From the NCBI GenBank assembly GCA_028280635.1, contig JANQLM010000008.1, positions 1 to 39,984 of the forward strand: a stretch of 39,984 nt of DNA, in the 5' to 3' direction. Under the pieces are notes generated by a model, which did no database searches, had not been told where the DNA came from, and was given only the letters and a program-made list of their open reading frames with translations. The DNA comes from Halieaceae bacterium. Its GTDB lineage: Bacteria > Pseudomonadota > Gammaproteobacteria > Pseudomonadales > Halieaceae. Each line of letters begins with the position of its first letter. The first letter of the stretch is position 1. The translations under genes and the position numbers were made by a program. Shown piece after piece: positions 8,659 through 18,771 of this stretch.

Positions 8659-9333
8659 ATGGGACAGAAAGTACATCCGGTAGGCATCCGCCTGGGCATC
8701 GTCAAAGAGCACAGCTCGGTCTGGTATGCCGACAACAAGAACTACTCCAAGAATCTGATTACGGATCTGGAAGTTCGCGAGTACATCGAGAAGAAGCTCG
8801 ATCACGCATCCGTCAGCCGCGTTGTTATCGAGCGGCCGGCACAGACCGCCCGCATCACCATTCACACTGCCCGCCCGGGTATCGTGATTGGCAAGAAGGG
8901 TGAAGACGTCGACAAGCTGCGCGCCGTGCTGAGCGAAAAGATGGGTGTGCCCGTGCACATCAACATCGAAGAGATTCGCAAGCCGGACCTGGATGCCCGC
9001 CTGGTAGCCCAGAACGTGGCCCAGCAGCTGGAGCGCCGAGTGATGTTCCGCCGCGCCATGAAGCGTGTGGTGCAGAACGCCATGCGCCAGGGTGCCGAGG
9101 GCATCAAGGTGCAGGTATCCGGTCGTCTGGGCGGCGCCGAGATCGCCCGTACCGAGTGGTATCGCGAAGGCCGTGTGCCGCTGCACACCCTGCGTGCTGA
9201 CATCGATTACGCCACCTACGAGGCCAGCACCACCTACGGCATTCTGGGTGTGAAAGTGTGGATTTTCAAAGGCGAAGTGATTGGCGGTGAAGAGAGCGCC
9301 GACACTTCTGCCAAGAAGACCGCTACTAACTGA
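8659..9333 (+). CDS. rpsC: 30S ribosomal protein S3
   Basis: A 224-residue S3, slightly shorter than the 233 of E. coli because of a shorter C-terminal tail. S3 lines the mRNA entry channel and has helicase-like activity with S4 and S5. It begins [14 protein letters not shown], contains a KH RNA-binding domain with [16 protein letters not shown], and a C-terminal domain with [20 protein letters not shown]. The ribosome binding site lies in the last codons of rplV. Confidence 0.97.
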   Translation: MGQKVHPVGIRLGIVKEHSSVWYADNKNYSKNLITDLEVREYIEKKLDHASVSRVVIERPAQTARITIHTARPGIVIGKKGEDVDKLRAVLSEKMGVPVHINIEEIRKPDLDARLVAQNVAQQLERRVMFRRAMKRVVQNAMRQGAEGIKVQVSGRLGGAEIARTEWYREGRVPLHTLRADIDYATYEASTTYGILGVKVWIFKGEVIGGEESADTSAKKTATN

Positions 9334-9357
9334 TTTGACTGAGTAAGGTTTACGCAG

Positions 9358-9771
9358 ATGCTACAACCAAAGCGTACGAAATTTCGCAAGATGCAGAAGG
9401 GCCGCAACCGCGGCCTGGCACATCGCGGCAGCAAGGTAAGCTTCGGCGAATACGGCCTGAAGGCTGTAGGCCGTGGTCGTATCACCGCTCGCCAGATCGA
9501 GGCGGCGCGTCGCGCCATGACCCGTCACATCAAGCGTGGCGGCAAGATCTGGATTCGCGTATTCCCGGACAAGCCAATTACCACCAAGCCGCTGGAAGTT
9601 CGCCAGGGTAAAGGTAAGGGTAACGTGGAGTATTGGGTGGCCCAGATCCAGCCCGGCAAGGTGCTGTACGAAGTGCAGGGCGTTTCCGAAGAGCTGGCCC
9701 GTGAAGCGTTCACACTGGCCGCTGCGAAGATTCCCGTTGAAACGAAATTTGTAAAACGGTCGGTAATGTAA
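9358..9771 (+). CDS. rplP: 50S ribosomal protein L16
   Basis: A 137-residue L16, which helps position A-site tRNA in the 50S subunit. It begins [19 protein letters not shown] and carries the central signature [20 protein letters not shown] and the segment [20 protein letters not shown]. The stop codon shares one base with the rpmC start (TAATG), so the two are probably coupled. Confidence 0.97.
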   Translation: MLQPKRTKFRKMQKGRNRGLAHRGSKVSFGEYGLKAVGRGRITARQIEAARRAMTRHIKRGGKIWIRVFPDKPITTKPLEVRQGKGKGNVEYWVAQIQPGKVLYEVQGVSEELAREAFTLAAAKIPVETKFVKRSVM

Positions 9772-9962
9772 TGAAAGCTACTGAATTGCGTGAAAAGTCC
9801 GTTGAGGACCTGAACAAGGACCTGCTGGTCTTGCGTGAAGAGCAGTTCAAGCTGCGCATGCAGAAGAGCACTGGCCAACTGGGCCAGAGCCATCTGCTGA
9901 AGCAGAACCAGCGTGACATCGCTCGCGTGAAGACTGTGCTCACCGAGAAGGCAGGGGAGTAA
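9771..9962 (+). CDS. rpmC: 50S ribosomal protein L29
   Basis: A 63-residue L29, an all-helical hairpin protein beside L23 at the tunnel exit. It contains [18 protein letters not shown] and [17 protein letters not shown]. It starts on the last base of the rplP stop and is followed by rpsQ after 3 nt. Confidence 0.96.
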   Translation: MKATELREKSVEDLNKDLLVLREEQFKLRMQKSTGQLGQSHLLKQNQRDIARVKTVLTEKAGE

Positions 9963-9965
9963 ACG

Positions 9966-10232
9966 ATGACGGCAGAACAGAAGACTGCGCGTACCGCGAC
10001 CGGTCGTGTAGTAAGCAACAAGATGGACAAGACGGTCACCGTACTGATCGAGCGCCGGGTAAAGCACCCGGTCTACGGCAAGTACATCACCCGCTCCTCC
10101 AAGATCCATGCTCATGACGAGAACAATGAGTGCGGCATGGGAGACGTGGTTACCGTCCAGGAAACGCGCCCCATTTCCAAGTCAAAGAGCTGGAAGCTGC
10201 TGCGCGTTGAAGAGAGTGCCGTTCAGGTCTGA
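9966..10232 (+). CDS. rpsQ: 30S ribosomal protein S17
   Basis: An 88-residue S17, a primary 16S rRNA-binding protein with an OB fold. Diagnostic segments are [34 protein letters not shown] and the motif [20 protein letters not shown]. It is the last gene of the classical S10 operon. The next gap (56 nt) contains a hairpin before rplN. Confidence 0.97.
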   Translation: MTAEQKTARTATGRVVSNKMDKTVTVLIERRVKHPVYGKYITRSSKIHAHDENNECGMGDVVTVQETRPISKSKSWKLLRVEESAVQV

Positions 10233-10239
10233 GGATAGG

Positions 10240-10257
10240 CAGCGCCCAGGCGCGCTG
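10240..10257 (+). other. Hairpin at the S10-spc junction
   Basis: CAGCGC (10240-10245) and GCGCTG (10252-10257) pair perfectly around a 6-nt loop in the rpsQ-rplN gap. In E. coli a separate spc promoter lies in this gap. I see no convincing -35/-10 pair here and no T-run, so the S10 and spc genes may be read from one transcript. Confidence 0.4.
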
Positions 10258-10288
10258 AACTGAGGCTGGATTAGCTGGAGTTTAAGAG

Positions 10289-10657
10289 ATGATTCAAACA
10301 CAAACTTATCTGGACGTGGCTGATAACAGCGGAGCCCGTCGCGTTATGTGCATCAAGGTGCTGGGTGGATCCAAGCGTCGTTATGCCGGCGTGGGCGACC
10401 TCATCAAGGTGACCGTTAAGGAAGCGATTCCGCGCGGCAAGGTCAAGAAGGGCCAGGTCATGAACGCGGTAGTGGTACGCACCCGCAAGGGTGTACGTCG
10501 CAATGACGGCTCACTGATCAAGTTCGACGATAACGCTGCCGTTCTGCTGAACGCGCAGAACGCACCGATCGGTACGCGTATTTTCGGCCCGGTTACCCGT
10601 GAGCTGCGCGGTGAGCAGTTCATGAAGATTGTTTCCCTGGCGCCCGAAGTACTTTAA
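10289..10657 (+). CDS. rplN: 50S ribosomal protein L14
   Basis: A 122-residue L14, the binding platform for the silencing factor RsfS and part of an intersubunit bridge. It starts [20 protein letters not shown] and contains [20 protein letters not shown] and [20 protein letters not shown]. First gene of the spc group; GGAG lies upstream of the ATG. Confidence 0.98.
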   Translation: MIQTQTYLDVADNSGARRVMCIKVLGGSKRRYAGVGDLIKVTVKEAIPRGKVKKGQVMNAVVVRTRKGVRRNDGSLIKFDDNAAVLLNAQNAPIGTRIFGPVTRELRGEQFMKIVSLAPEVL

Positions 10658-10697
10658 GCGGCGACGGGAAGAGCAGAGGCGGAAGGCAGAAACAGAG

Positions 10698-11012
10698 ATG
10701 AAAAAGATCAAGCGTGATGACGAAGTGATCGTCCTGACCGGCAAGGACAAGGGCAAGCGCGGCAAGGTTCAGCAGGTGCTGGACGACAACCGCCTGCTGG
10801 TCTCCGGTGTGAATATGATGAAGAAGCACACCAAGCCCAACCCCCAGATGGGTGTTGCCGGCGGCATCATCGAGAAGGAAGCACCGATCCAGGTTTCCAA
10901 TGTGGCGATCTTCAACCCCAGCACCAACAAGGCTGACCGTGTCGGCTTCAAGGTGGATGGTGATTCGAAGGTGCGCGTTTACAAATCCAGTGGCGAGGCG
11001 ATTGACGCTTAA
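10698..11012 (+). CDS. rplX: 50S ribosomal protein L24
   Basis: A 104-residue L24, an assembly initiator of the 50S subunit. The KOW motif is in [19 protein letters not shown] near the N-terminus, followed by [20 protein letters not shown]. The ATG at 10698 gives the E. coli length. An open frame extends upstream to 10629, into rplN, but lacks L24 homology. GGAAGG lies 11 nt before the ATG. Confidence 0.97.
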   Translation: MKKIKRDDEVIVLTGKDKGKRGKVQQVLDDNRLLVSGVNMMKKHTKPNPQMGVAGGIIEKEAPIQVSNVAIFNPSTNKADRVGFKVDGDSKVRVYKSSGEAIDA

Positions 11013-11026
11013 GCGGACGAATAGAT

Positions 11027-11566
11027 ATGGCAACGCTGAAAGATACATACAAGACCGAAATTGCGCCGAAGCTCAAAGAAGAGCTGGGCCTGCAGAACGT
11101 GATGGAGGTTCCCCGCATCACCAAGATCACCCTGAACATGGGTGTCGGTGAAGCCCTGGGCGACAAGAAAGTCCTGGAGAACGCCGTTGCGGATATGGAA
11201 AAGATCGCTGGCCAGAAGCCGGTTGTCACCAAGGCCCGCAAGTCGATTGCAGGCTTCAAGGTGCGCGAGGGCTGGCCGATCGGTTGCAAGGTCACGCTGC
11301 GCAGCGAGCGCATGTACGAGTTCCTGGAGCGCCTGATCAGCATTGCGATTCCGCGTATCCGTGACTTCCGCGGTATCAGCCCCAAGTCTTTTGACGGTCG
11401 CGGCAATTTCGCGATGGGCGTTACCGAGCAGATCATTTTCCCGGAAATCGATTACGACCAGGTAGACGCCCTGCGCGGCCTGGATATCACGATCACGACG
11501 ACCGCTCGTAATGACGACGAAGGTCGAGCGCTTCTGCGGGCATTCAACTTCCCGCTGAAAGGCTAA
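11027..11566 (+). CDS. rplE: 50S ribosomal protein L5
   Basis: A 179-residue L5, which binds 5S rRNA and contacts P-site tRNA. Diagnostic segments are [40 protein letters not shown] and [20 protein letters not shown]. The ribosome binding site is weak (GGACGA), suggesting coupling to rplX, which ends 14 nt upstream. In E. coli the rplX-rplE junction is the target of repression by S8; the same short junction is kept here. Confidence 0.98.
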   Translation: MATLKDTYKTEIAPKLKEELGLQNVMEVPRITKITLNMGVGEALGDKKVLENAVADMEKIAGQKPVVTKARKSIAGFKVREGWPIGCKVTLRSERMYEFLERLISIAIPRIRDFRGISPKSFDGRGNFAMGVTEQIIFPEIDYDQVDALRGLDITITTTARNDDEGRALLRAFNFPLKG

Positions 11567-11584
11567 GAGAGAAGAGGCTGATAG

Positions 11585-11890
11585 ATGGCTAAGAAATCGA
11601 TGATTGCGCGTGAGAACAAGCGTGCGCGCACGGTAGCAAAGTTCGCTGGCAAGCGCGCTGAGCTGAAGGCGATTCTCAAGGATCCCAATGCCAGCGATGA
11701 CGACAAGTGGGAAGCGCAGGTCAAGCTGCAAAAGCTGCCCCGCAACGCCAGCCCGGTGCGGCAGCAGCGCCGTTGCCAGGTTACCGGCCGCCCCCACGCG
11801 GTTTATCGGAAGTTTGGCCTGTGCCGCAACAAGCTGCGTGAGGCAGCCATGCGCGGTGACGTTCCCGGCCTGGTTAAGTCCAGCTGGTAA
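11585..11890 (+). CDS. rpsN: 30S ribosomal protein S14, zinc-free type
   Basis: A 101-residue S14 of the long, zinc-independent class. It begins [20 protein letters not shown] and carries [20 protein letters not shown] and the C-terminal [17 protein letters not shown]. The paired CxxC knuckles of the short zinc type are missing; only isolated Cys residues remain. GAGG precedes the ATG. Confidence 0.97.
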   Translation: MAKKSMIARENKRARTVAKFAGKRAELKAILKDPNASDDDKWEAQVKLQKLPRNASPVRQQRRCQVTGRPHAVYRKFGLCRNKLREAAMRGDVPGLVKSSW

Positions 11891-11915
11891 GCGCCTGAAC
11901 GGAGAGAGCAAATAG

Positions 11916-12311
11916 ATGAGTATGCAAGATCCCCTGGCAGATATGCTGACCCGCATCCGCAACGCGCAGCAGGCGGGCAAGACGACGGTTGAGATCCCGG
12001 CTTCCAAGCTGAAGCGCGCGGTTTGCACTGTGCTGGTAGAAGAAGGCTACGTTGCCGGCCTTCGCGACATGGAGCGCGACGGTCACAAGCAGCTGGTTGT
12101 CGAGCTGAAGTACTTCGATGGCAAGCCTGTTATCGCTGAGCTTGATCGTGCCAGCCGCCCCGGCCTGCGTCGTTACGCCGGCAAGGACAAGCTGCCCACG
12201 GTACGCGGCGGGCTGGGCGTGGCCATCGTGTCCACCAGCCGGGGCGTGATGACCGATCGCGCTGCACGCGCTGCCGGCGTCGGCGGCGAAGTGCTGTGCA
12301 CCGTGTTCTAA
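11916..12311 (+). CDS. rpsH: 30S ribosomal protein S8
   Basis: A 131-residue S8, a primary binder of 16S helix 21 and, in E. coli, the repressor of the spc operon. It begins [20 protein letters not shown] and ends with [20 protein letters not shown], the region holding the RNA-binding loop. GGAG precedes the ATG. An AT-rich 45-nt gap separates it from rplF. Confidence 0.98.
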   Translation: MSMQDPLADMLTRIRNAQQAGKTTVEIPASKLKRAVCTVLVEEGYVAGLRDMERDGHKQLVVELKYFDGKPVIAELDRASRPGLRRYAGKDKLPTVRGGLGVAIVSTSRGVMTDRAARAAGVGGEVLCTVF

Positions 12312-12356
12312 AGATTTGAGTTTTAGTAAAAGTTAGACGATTAAAGAGCGTTCACT

Positions 12357-12884
12357 ATGTCCAGAGTAGCTAACAGCCCGGTCAACGTACCGAATGGCGT
12401 AGAGGTCAAGCTCGACGGCCGCGATCTGTCCGTGAAGGGCAGCAAGGGCACGCTGACCATGACTGTTGACGAGGGTGTTGAGATCACCCAGGAGGACAAC
12501 ACGCTGACCTTCGCAGCCAAGAGCTCGGGTGCCGTGGCTATGTCCGGTACTACCCGTGCGCTGGTCAACAACATGGTTGTCGGTGTATCCGACGGCTTTG
12601 AGCGGAAGCTGGTTCTGAACGGCGTTGGCTATCGTGCCGCCGTGCAGGGCAAGAAGCTCAACCTGACGGTAGGTCTTTCCCACCCGGTTGAGTTTGAACT
12701 GCCTGAGGGCATCTCCGCGGAGATGCCGAGCCAGACTGAAATTGTACTGAAAGGTATCGATAAGCAGGCCCTGGGCCAGGCGGCGGCGAAGATTCGCAGC
12801 GTCCGCCCCCCGGAGCCCTACAAGGGTAAAGGCATTCGTTACGCGGACGAGTACGTCCGTCGTAAGGAAGCCAAGAAGAAGTAA
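12357..12884 (+). CDS. rplF: 50S ribosomal protein L6
   Basis: A 175-residue L6, a two-domain protein near the GTPase-associated centre. It begins [20 protein letters not shown] and ends with the signature [20 protein letters not shown]. The ribosome binding site is weak (AAAGAG), so translation may depend on rpsH. Confidence 0.98.
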   Translation: MSRVANSPVNVPNGVEVKLDGRDLSVKGSKGTLTMTVDEGVEITQEDNTLTFAAKSSGAVAMSGTTRALVNNMVVGVSDGFERKLVLNGVGYRAAVQGKKLNLTVGLSHPVEFELPEGISAEMPSQTEIVLKGIDKQALGQAAAKIRSVRPPEPYKGKGIRYADEYVRRKEAKKK

Positions 12885-12896
12885 GCAGGTAAGGTT

Positions 12897-13247
12897 ATGA
12901 GTGCAAAAAACGATTCACGGCTGCGCCGCGCTCGTCGCTCCCGCGCCAAGATGCGCGAGCTGGGCATCAACCGCCTCAGCGTGCACCGCACGCCCCGGCA
13001 TATCTATGCCCAGGTGTTCGCCCCCGCGGGTGACAAGGTGCTGGCAAGTGCCTCCACGCTGGACAAAGACCTGCGCGGTGGCAGCACCGGCAACATCGAT
13101 GCCGCCAGCCAGGTGGGCAAGCTCATTGCCGAGCGCGCCAAGGCTGCAGGCGTGGAGAAGGTCGCTTTCGACCGTGCCGGCTACAAGTATCACGGTCGCG
13201 TGAAGGCTCTGGCCGACGCTGCGCGTGAAAATGGACTGGATTTCTAG
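12897..13247 (+). CDS. rplR: 50S ribosomal protein L18
   Basis: A 116-residue L18, which binds 5S rRNA together with L5 and L25. Recognised by [18 protein letters not shown] in the N-terminal third and the C-terminal [28 protein letters not shown] lies just before the ATG. The rpsE start follows after 11 nt. Confidence 0.97.
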   Translation: MSAKNDSRLRRARRSRAKMRELGINRLSVHRTPRHIYAQVFAPAGDKVLASASTLDKDLRGGSTGNIDAASQVGKLIAERAKAAGVEKVAFDRAGYKYHGRVKALADAARENGLDF

Positions 13248-13258
13248 GGTTTAGCGAA

Positions 13259-13771
13259 ATGGCGTACAACGACCGCAAGAAAGATGACAACACCGAAGGC
13301 CTGCAGGAGAAGCTGGTCCAGGTGAACCGTGTAGCCAAGGTGGTCAAAGGTGGCCGCATCTTCGGCTTCACCGCCCTGACCGTGGTTGGCGATGGCAATG
13401 GCAAGGTGGGCTTCGGCCGCGGCAAGGCCCGCGAAGTGCCGGTCGCTATCCAGAAGGCCATGGAAAATGCCCGTCGCAACATGATCCAGGTTGAATTGGC
13501 AGACGGCACCATCCAGTACCCGATCAAGGCCCGCCACGGCGCCTCCAAGGTGTACATGCAGCCGGCTTCTGAGGGTACCGGTGTTATTGCCGGCGGTGCC
13601 ATGCGCGCCGTGCTGGAAATTGCGGGCGTACACAACGTACTGGCCAAGTGCTACGGCTCTACCAACCCGGTGAACGTGGTGCGTGCCACCTTCAAGGGCC
13701 TGCAGAACATGACCTCTCCGGAAGCCGTTGCCGCTAAGCGTGGCAAGTCCGTGGAAGAGATTTTGGGTTAA
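13259..13771 (+). CDS. rpsE: 30S ribosomal protein S5
   Basis: A 170-residue S5, part of the mRNA entry channel and a fidelity determinant (spectinomycin and ram mutations map here in E. coli). It contains [20 protein letters not shown], the loop region [20 protein letters not shown] and [20 protein letters not shown]. Length is close to the E. coli protein. The ribosome binding site is poor (AGGGT), consistent with coupling to rplR. Confidence 0.98.
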   Translation: MAYNDRKKDDNTEGLQEKLVQVNRVAKVVKGGRIFGFTALTVVGDGNGKVGFGRGKAREVPVAIQKAMENARRNMIQVELADGTIQYPIKARHGASKVYMQPASEGTGVIAGGAMRAVLEIAGVHNVLAKCYGSTNPVNVVRATFKGLQNMTSPEAVAAKRGKSVEEILG

Positions 13772-13800
13772 AACGATTTATTTAGGACCACGACAGAGTC

Positions 13801-13986
13801 ATGGCTAAAGAAGCAACGATCAAAGTTACGCAGATTCGCAGCGTGAATGGCCGGCTGAAGAGCCACAAAGCCTGCATCGCCGGCCTCGGTCTGCGCCGCA
13901 TCGGTCACACCGTCGAGGTGGAGGATACTCCTGCCATCCGCGGCATGATCAATAAAGTCAACTACATGCTTCGGGTTGAGGAGTAA
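13801..13986 (+). CDS. rpmD: 50S ribosomal protein L30
   Basis: A 61-residue L30. The segments [20 protein letters not shown] and [20 protein letters not shown] identify it. Its stop lies 3 nt before rplO, and its last codons supply the rplO ribosome binding site (GAGGAG). Confidence 0.96.
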   Translation: MAKEATIKVTQIRSVNGRLKSHKACIAGLGLRRIGHTVEVEDTPAIRGMINKVNYMLRVEE

Positions 13987-13989
13987 GAC

Positions 13990-14436
13990 ATGTCTGATTC
14001 AATGCGACTGAATACCCTGAGCCCGGCGCCCGGTTCCCGCAAGAACGCCAAGCGCGTAGGCCGTGGTATCGGCAGCGGCCTGGGCAAGACCGCGGGTCGT
14101 GGTCACAAGGGCCAGAAGTCCCGTTCCGGCGGCACCGTCAAGCCCGGTTTTGAGGGCGGTCAGATGCCGCTGCAGAAGCGCCTGCCCAAGTACGGCTTTA
14201 CCTCACGCATTGCCCGCGTCACCGCGCAGGTACGCCTGGGCGAGTTGGCCAAAGTCAACGCCGAGGTGATCGATCTGGACGCGTTGAAAGCAGCCGACCT
14301 GGTGCGTCACGACGTTGAGCGCGCCCGTGTATTCCTGTCCGGTGAACTGGACAAGGCGGTCACGGTCAAAGGCCTGGCGGTAACCAAGGGTGCGCGCGAG
14401 GCCATCGAGAAGGCCGGCGGCAAGATCGAAGAGTAA
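13990..14436 (+). CDS. rplO: 50S ribosomal protein L15
   Basis: A 148-residue L15, a late assembly protein of the 50S subunit. It has the Gly/Lys/Arg-rich N-terminal tail, with [20 protein letters not shown] and [20 protein letters not shown], and the globular end [14 protein letters not shown]. It is followed by secY after 65 nt, as in other gammaproteobacteria. Confidence 0.97.
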   Translation: MSDSMRLNTLSPAPGSRKNAKRVGRGIGSGLGKTAGRGHKGQKSRSGGTVKPGFEGGQMPLQKRLPKYGFTSRIARVTAQVRLGELAKVNAEVIDLDALKAADLVRHDVERARVFLSGELDKAVTVKGLAVTKGAREAIEKAGGKIEE

Positions 14437-14501
14437 TCCGCAAACCTGAGTCGCTTTGCGCTGGAAAGAGCTGAAAAGAGAGAGTTGAGGATAGCGTTTT
14501 A

Positions 14502-15824
14502 ATGGGTAGACCGTCTCTGCCGGGTGCGAATACCGCGGGAATGGGCGAGCTTCTAGCTCGCCTTCGCTTTGTATTGATGGCGATCATCATCTATCGCGTC
14601 GGTACCCATATTCCTGTGCCCGGTATCAACCCGGACCAGATCGCTGCGCTGTTCAATCAGAACCAGGGCACTATCCTGGGCCTGGCCAATATGTTTACCG
14701 GCGGCGCCCTGGAGCGCATGAGTATTCTGGCGCTGGGCATCATGCCCTATATCTCCGCGTCCATCATTATGCAGCTGATGTCGGCGGTGACGCCTTCGCT
14801 GGAACAGCTCAAGAAGGAAGGTGAGTCCGGTCGCCGCAAGATTAGTCAGTACACTCGCTACCTGACGGTCGTGCTGGCGCTGGTACAGGGTACGGGCATG
14901 GCCGTGGGTATGGCCAACCAGGGCATGGCCTACAGCGTGAACCTGCTGTTCTACATTGTGGCGATTACCTCGCTGGTCACCGGTGCCGTATTCATGATGT
15001 GGCTGGGCGAGCAGATAACTGAAAAAGGCGTCGGCAACGGAATCTCTTTGTTGATCTTTGCTGGAATCGTCGCAGGCCTGCCGGCTGCTGTCGGCCAGTC
15101 GCTGGAGTCAGCCCGCCAGGGCGAGCTGAACATCCTGCTGTTACTGGCCATTCTGGTACTGGCAGTGCTGGTGATTTACGCCATTGTGTTTATTGAGCGC
15201 GGCCAACGCCGCATCACGGTGAACTACGCCAAGCGCCAGCAGGGTCGGCGCCAGTACCAGGCCCAGAGCAGTCACCTGCCGCTCAAGGTCAATATGTCCG
15301 GCGTTATCCCCGCGATCTTCGCCAGCTCTATCCTGCTGTTCCCGGCGTCGATCGCCCAGTGGTTTGGCACGGAAAACGAGCTGCTGCAGGAGCTGGCGCT
15401 GGCGATCGGCCCCGGACAGCCGCTCAATGTGCTGCTGTTCACCACCCTGATCGTGTTTTTCTGCTTCTTCTATACCGCGTTGATGTTCAACCCGGAAGAA
15501 GTCGCGGACAACCTCAAGCGCTCCGGCGCCTTTGTTCCGGGTATCCGCCCGGGAGCGCAGACCGCCAACTATATCGATGGCGTGCTGACGCGACTGACCG
15601 TGTTTGGGTCTGCCTATATTGCGATCATCTGCCTGATGCCGCAGTTCCTGCAGATCTGGGCCAATGTGCCCTTCTACCTGGGCGGCACCTCGCTGCTGAT
15701 CGCCGTGGTCGTAGTGATGGATTTCATGGCCCAGGTTCAGAGCCACCTGATGTCACAGCAGTACGACTCGGTGCTCAAGAAGGCCAACCTGAAGAATTAT
15801 GGAAGCGCCGGCCGGGTCCGGTAG
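14502..15824 (+). CDS. secY: Preprotein translocase channel subunit SecY
   Basis: The 440-residue pore subunit of the SecYEG translocon in the inner membrane, through which secreted and membrane proteins pass. About ten hydrophobic helices are visible. Conserved pieces include [16 protein letters not shown] after helix 1, the plug-side segment [16 protein letters not shown], the ribosome-facing loop [20 protein letters not shown], and [20 protein letters not shown]. The ATG at 14502 matches the usual SecY N-terminal length. The ribosome binding site (GAGG) is distant, so translation may be coupled to rplO. Length is close to E. coli (443). Confidence 0.98.
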   Translation: MGRPSLPGANTAGMGELLARLRFVLMAIIIYRVGTHIPVPGINPDQIAALFNQNQGTILGLANMFTGGALERMSILALGIMPYISASIIMQLMSAVTPSLEQLKKEGESGRRKISQYTRYLTVVLALVQGTGMAVGMANQGMAYSVNLLFYIVAITSLVTGAVFMMWLGEQITEKGVGNGISLLIFAGIVAGLPAAVGQSLESARQGELNILLLLAILVLAVLVIYAIVFIERGQRRITVNYAKRQQGRRQYQAQSSHLPLKVNMSGVIPAIFASSILLFPASIAQWFGTENELLQELALAIGPGQPLNVLLFTTLIVFFCFFYTALMFNPEEVADNLKRSGAFVPGIRPGAQTANYIDGVLTRLTVFGSAYIAIICLMPQFLQIWANVPFYLGGTSLLIAVVVVMDFMAQVQSHLMSQQYDSVLKKANLKNYGSAGRVR

Positions 15825-15851
15825 CTTCTGAGTGAGTGTGGAGAAGAAGTC

Positions 15852-15968
15852 ATGAAAGTACGTGCTTCAGTGAAGAAGATCTGCCGCAACTGCAAAATCG
15901 TGCGCCGCAAGGGTGTGGTGCGTGTTATTTGCAGTGTGGAGCCCCGGCACAAGCAGCGCCAGGGCTGA
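15852..15968 (+). CDS. rpmJ: 50S ribosomal protein L36, zinc-binding type
   Basis: A 38-residue gene, [15 protein letters not shown] onwards, ending HKQRQG. The zinc ligands Cys11, Cys14, Cys27 and His33 are all present, so this is the zinc-containing form that is replaced under zinc limitation in many bacteria. It follows secY by 27 nt, with GAGAAG upstream, and is the last gene of the spc group. The alpha operon promoter begins 20 nt later. Confidence 0.96.
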   Translation: MKVRASVKKICRNCKIVRRKGVVRVICSVEPRHKQRQG

Positions 15969-15987
15969 TCTGAACTCACGTAACGTG

Positions 15988-16016
15988 TTGATTTTTAGGA
16001 TTTATGTCGCTAGAAT
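15988..16016 (+). promoter_or_regulatory. Sigma-70 promoter of the alpha operon
   Basis: TTGATT (15988-15993) is 17 bp from TAGAAT (16011-16016), followed by a GC-rich discriminator (GCTGCGCC). The -10 box and the next two bases are identical to those of the S10 promoter. It would give an rpsM leader of about 93 nt. That leader contains a small hairpin, CCAGG (16048-16052) / CCTGG (16057-16061). In E. coli the alpha leader is the S4 target; I cannot confirm the S4 pseudoknot here. Confidence 0.82.
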
Positions 16017-16115
16017 GCTGCGCCTTTCGCGCCGGTGACCCCCGAAACCAGGTATTCCTGGGTGGGTGGCCGTCGCTGTGTAGCGCATGTGGCTGAAGAT
16101 ATTTGGAGACTTTGA

Positions 16116-16472
16116 ATGGCTCGTATAGCCGGTGTCAACATTCCCGATAACAAGCACGCGGTGATCTCGCTGACCTACATCTATGGTGTCGGTCGCACCA
16201 CGGCGAGACAGCTGTGCGCCACTACGGGTGTGGACGAGCAGAGCAAGATCAGCGAACTGTCTGAAGAGCAGATGGACGCGCTGCGCAACGAAGTGGGCAA
16301 GATGAATGTTGAAGGCGATCTGCGTCGCGAAGTCAGCATGAACATCAAGCGCCTGATGGACCTGGGTTGCAACCGCGGCCTGCGTCACCGCAAGGGCCTG
16401 CCGCTGCGTGGTCAGCGGACCAAGACCAATGCGCGCACTCGTAAGGGGCCGCGTAAGCCGATTCGTCGCTAG
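16116..16472 (+). CDS. rpsM: 30S ribosomal protein S13
   Basis: A 118-residue S13 in the 30S head, contacting P-site tRNA and L5. It begins [20 protein letters not shown], has the H2TH-type segment [12 protein letters not shown] and the basic tail [24 protein letters not shown] lies upstream of the ATG. First gene of the alpha operon; an unusually long gap follows. Confidence 0.98.
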   Translation: MARIAGVNIPDNKHAVISLTYIYGVGRTTARQLCATTGVDEQSKISELSEEQMDALRNEVGKMNVEGDLRREVSMNIKRLMDLGCNRGLRHRKGLPLRGQRTKTNARTRKGPRKPIRR

Positions 16473-16497
16473 TAGCTTTTTATAAAACCGCTCGGGG

Positions 16498-16597
16498 TCG
16501 GATCTCCGAACGAACATGGGAGGCGCTAAGTCAACTTAGCAAGACTCAGAGAAGCAAAAAACCGAATCCGATTTAGTGTAGCTGCACCGAAGTGCAG
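16498..16597 (+). other. Structured rpsM-rpsK intercistronic RNA
   Basis: The 151-nt gap holds two perfect 6-bp hairpins: GCTAAG (16525-16530) / CTTAGC (16535-16540) with a TCAA loop, and CTGCAC (16582-16587) / GTGCAG (16592-16597) with a CGAA loop. A longer-range pairing, TCGGAT (16498-16503) with ATCCGA (16566-16571), could enclose the first hairpin. No T-run follows either hairpin and I see no convincing promoter. In E. coli this junction is only a few bases long. A regulatory or processing role is inference. Confidence 0.5.
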
Positions 16598-16623
16598 TGT
16601 TGATATTAGAGTAGGAACTCAAT

Positions 16624-17016
16624 ATGGCTAAGCCAGGTGCTAAAAGCACTCGCAAAAAAGTCCGGAAGACCGTGGTAGATGGTATTGCCCACGTCCACGC
16701 GTCCTTCAACAACACCATCATTACGATTACCGATCGCCAGGGTAATACCCTGAGCTGGGCTACGGCCGGCGGTTCCGGTTTCCGTGGCTCCCGCAAGAGC
16801 ACCCCGTTTGCCGCACAGGTGGCCGCGGAGCGTGCCGGTGAAGCGGCCAAGGAATACGGCCTGCAGAACCTGGACGTCCAGGTAAAAGGCCCCGGGCCGG
16901 GTCGTGAGTCTGCCGTGCGCGCGCTGAACGCCTGCGGCTTCAAGATCAGCAACATCACCGACGTGACGCCGATTCCGCACAACGGCTGTCGCCCTCCGAA
17001 AAAGCGTCGCGTATAA
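16624..17016 (+). CDS. rpsK: 30S ribosomal protein S11
   Basis: A 130-residue S11 on the 30S platform near the E site. It has [33 protein letters not shown] and the conserved C-terminus [23 protein letters not shown] precedes the ATG. It is followed by rpsD after 13 nt. Confidence 0.98.
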   Translation: MAKPGAKSTRKKVRKTVVDGIAHVHASFNNTIITITDRQGNTLSWATAGGSGFRGSRKSTPFAAQVAAERAGEAAKEYGLQNLDVQVKGPGPGRESAVRALNACGFKISNITDVTPIPHNGCRPPKKRRV

Positions 17017-17029
17017 GGCAGGACAAGAC

Positions 17030-17650
17030 ATGGCAAGATATATCGGTCCCAAGTGCAAGCTCTCCCGCCGTGAAGGAACAGACCTGTTCCTGAAGAGCGG
17101 TGTGCGCGCACTGGAAAGCAAGTGCAACATCGAGAACGCCCCCGGCCAGCACGGCGCCCGTCGTGGCCGCCTGTCCGACTACGGTGTACAGCTGCGTGAA
17201 AAGCAGAAAGTGCGCCGTATCTACGGCATCCTCGAGAAGCAATTCCGCAACTATTACAAGGAAGCTGCTCGCCAGCGTGGCGCCACCGGTGAGAACCTGT
17301 TGCGCCTGCTGGAGTCGCGCCTGGACAACGTGGTTTACCGCATGGGCTTTGGCTCTACCCGCGCAGAGGCGCGCCAGCTGGTATCCCACCGCTCCATCCT
17401 GGTGAACGGTCAGTCGGTCAACATCCCGTCTTACCAGGTTGCGCCGGGTGATGTGATCTCGCTGCGCGAAAAGGCCAAGAAGCAGCTGCGCGTGCAGTCT
17501 GCCCTGGCTCTCGCTGCCCAGCGCGGCGAGCCCGAGTGGATTGAAGTAAACAACGACAAGCTGGAAGGCACGTTCAAGGCCTACCCGGATCGCCAGGACC
17601 TGAGCTCGGACATCAACGAGAACCTGATCGTCGAACTTTACTCCAAGTAA
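17030..17650 (+). CDS. rpsD: 30S ribosomal protein S4
   Basis: A 206-residue S4, a primary 16S rRNA binder and, in E. coli, the translational repressor of the alpha operon. It begins [20 protein letters not shown] and contains the S4 RNA-binding domain [20 protein letters not shown], then [16 protein letters not shown]. Length matches E. coli exactly. Confidence 0.98.
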   Translation: MARYIGPKCKLSRREGTDLFLKSGVRALESKCNIENAPGQHGARRGRLSDYGVQLREKQKVRRIYGILEKQFRNYYKEAARQRGATGENLLRLLESRLDNVVYRMGFGSTRAEARQLVSHRSILVNGQSVNIPSYQVAPGDVISLREKAKKQLRVQSALALAAQRGEPEWIEVNNDKLEGTFKAYPDRQDLSSDINENLIVELYSK

Positions 17651-17699
17651 TCCGTTTCACCGACTAACGTTACGGAAAACCGAATACACAGGTGCACAT

Positions 17700-18704
17700 A
17701 TGCAGACAGCAGTAACCGAATTTCTGACGCCCCGCGTTATCAACGTCGAGGAAAAGAGCGACACCCGTGCCCAGGTCACCCTGGAGCCGCTCGAGCGTGG
17801 CTTCGGCCACACCCTGGGCAACGCGCTGCGTCGGATCCTGCTTTCCTCCATGCCGGGCTGTGCCATCACGGAAGTGGACATCGACGGCGTTGATCATGAG
17901 TACACCTCCATGGAAGGTGTGCAGGAAGATGTGATTGAAATCCTGCTGAACCTCAAGGGCGTTGCCCTGGTTCTGCACGGTAAGGATTCTGCCGAGCTGG
18001 TCCTCAGCAAGCAGGGCCCCGGTATCGTCACGGCCGGTGACATCCAGACCGACCACGAAGTCGAGATCCGCAACCCGGAGCACGTGATCTGCCACCTCAA
18101 TGCCAAGTCTGAGATTCGTATGAACCTGACTGTGGCGCGTGGTCGCGGTTACTCCCCGGCTGACAGCCGCGAAAACCCGGAAGAAGAGACCCGCGCCATT
18201 GGCCGCCTGCAGCTGGACGCCACGTTCAGCCCGATCCAGCGCGTGTCCTACGTTGTTGAGGCGGCTCGTGTTGAACAGCGCACTGACCTTGACAAGCTGG
18301 TGCTGGACCTTGAAACCAACGGCACCATCGATCCGGAAGAAGCGATCCGCCGCGCCGCCACCATCCTCCAGCAACAGCTGGCTGTGTTCGTGGACCTGGA
18401 AAGCGAGAAGCTGGAAGAAGCGGCCGAGGAAGAGGACGAAGTGGATCCGATCCTGCTGCGCCCGGTCGACGACCTGGAGCTGACGGTGCGTTCCGCCAAC
18501 TGCCTGAAGGCAGAGAACATTTACTACATCGGCGACCTGGTGCAGCGCACGGAAGTGGAGCTGCTGAAGACGCCGAACCTGGGCAAGAAGTCCCTGACCG
18601 AAATCAAGGACGTTCTGGCATCCCGTGGCCTGTCCCTGGGTATGCGCCTGGATAACTGGCCGCCGGCCAGCCTCAAGAACGACGATCGCGTACTGAGCGT
18701 CTAA
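17700..18704 (+). CDS. rpoA: DNA-directed RNA polymerase subunit alpha
   Basis: The 334-residue alpha subunit starts RNA polymerase assembly as a dimer and contacts UP elements and activators. The N-terminal domain (about 1-235) contains [21 protein letters not shown] very acidic linker (around [12 protein letters not shown]) precedes the C-terminal domain, which has [40 protein letters not shown] and [20 protein letters not shown]. The Arg in LTVRSANC corresponds to the DNA-contacting Arg265. The C-terminal tail after NWPPAS is a few residues longer than in E. coli (329 residues). Confidence 0.98.
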   Translation: MQTAVTEFLTPRVINVEEKSDTRAQVTLEPLERGFGHTLGNALRRILLSSMPGCAITEVDIDGVDHEYTSMEGVQEDVIEILLNLKGVALVLHGKDSAELVLSKQGPGIVTAGDIQTDHEVEIRNPEHVICHLNAKSEIRMNLTVARGRGYSPADSRENPEEETRAIGRLQLDATFSPIQRVSYVVEAARVEQRTDLDKLVLDLETNGTIDPEEAIRRAATILQQQLAVFVDLESEKLEEAAEEEDEVDPILLRPVDDLELTVRSANCLKAENIYYIGDLVQRTEVELLKTPNLGKKSLTEIKDVLASRGLSLGMRLDNWPPASLKNDDRVLSV

Positions 18705-18771
18705 ACCGCACAGTACCGGTCGCACAACAGATACACGTGCTGCGATAGCACCGGATTATAGGATTGTAAAA

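Noticed and set aside
10233-10288. An spc operon promoter in the rpsQ-rplN gap
   Set aside because: The gap has a hairpin but no acceptable -35/-10 pair with normal spacing.
17670-18725. A 351-codon open frame antisense to rpoA, and a similar 339-codon frame opposite rplE-rpsH (11009-12028)
   Set aside because: Both are shadows of ribosomal operon genes with strong codon bias; no ribosome binding site or domain supports them.
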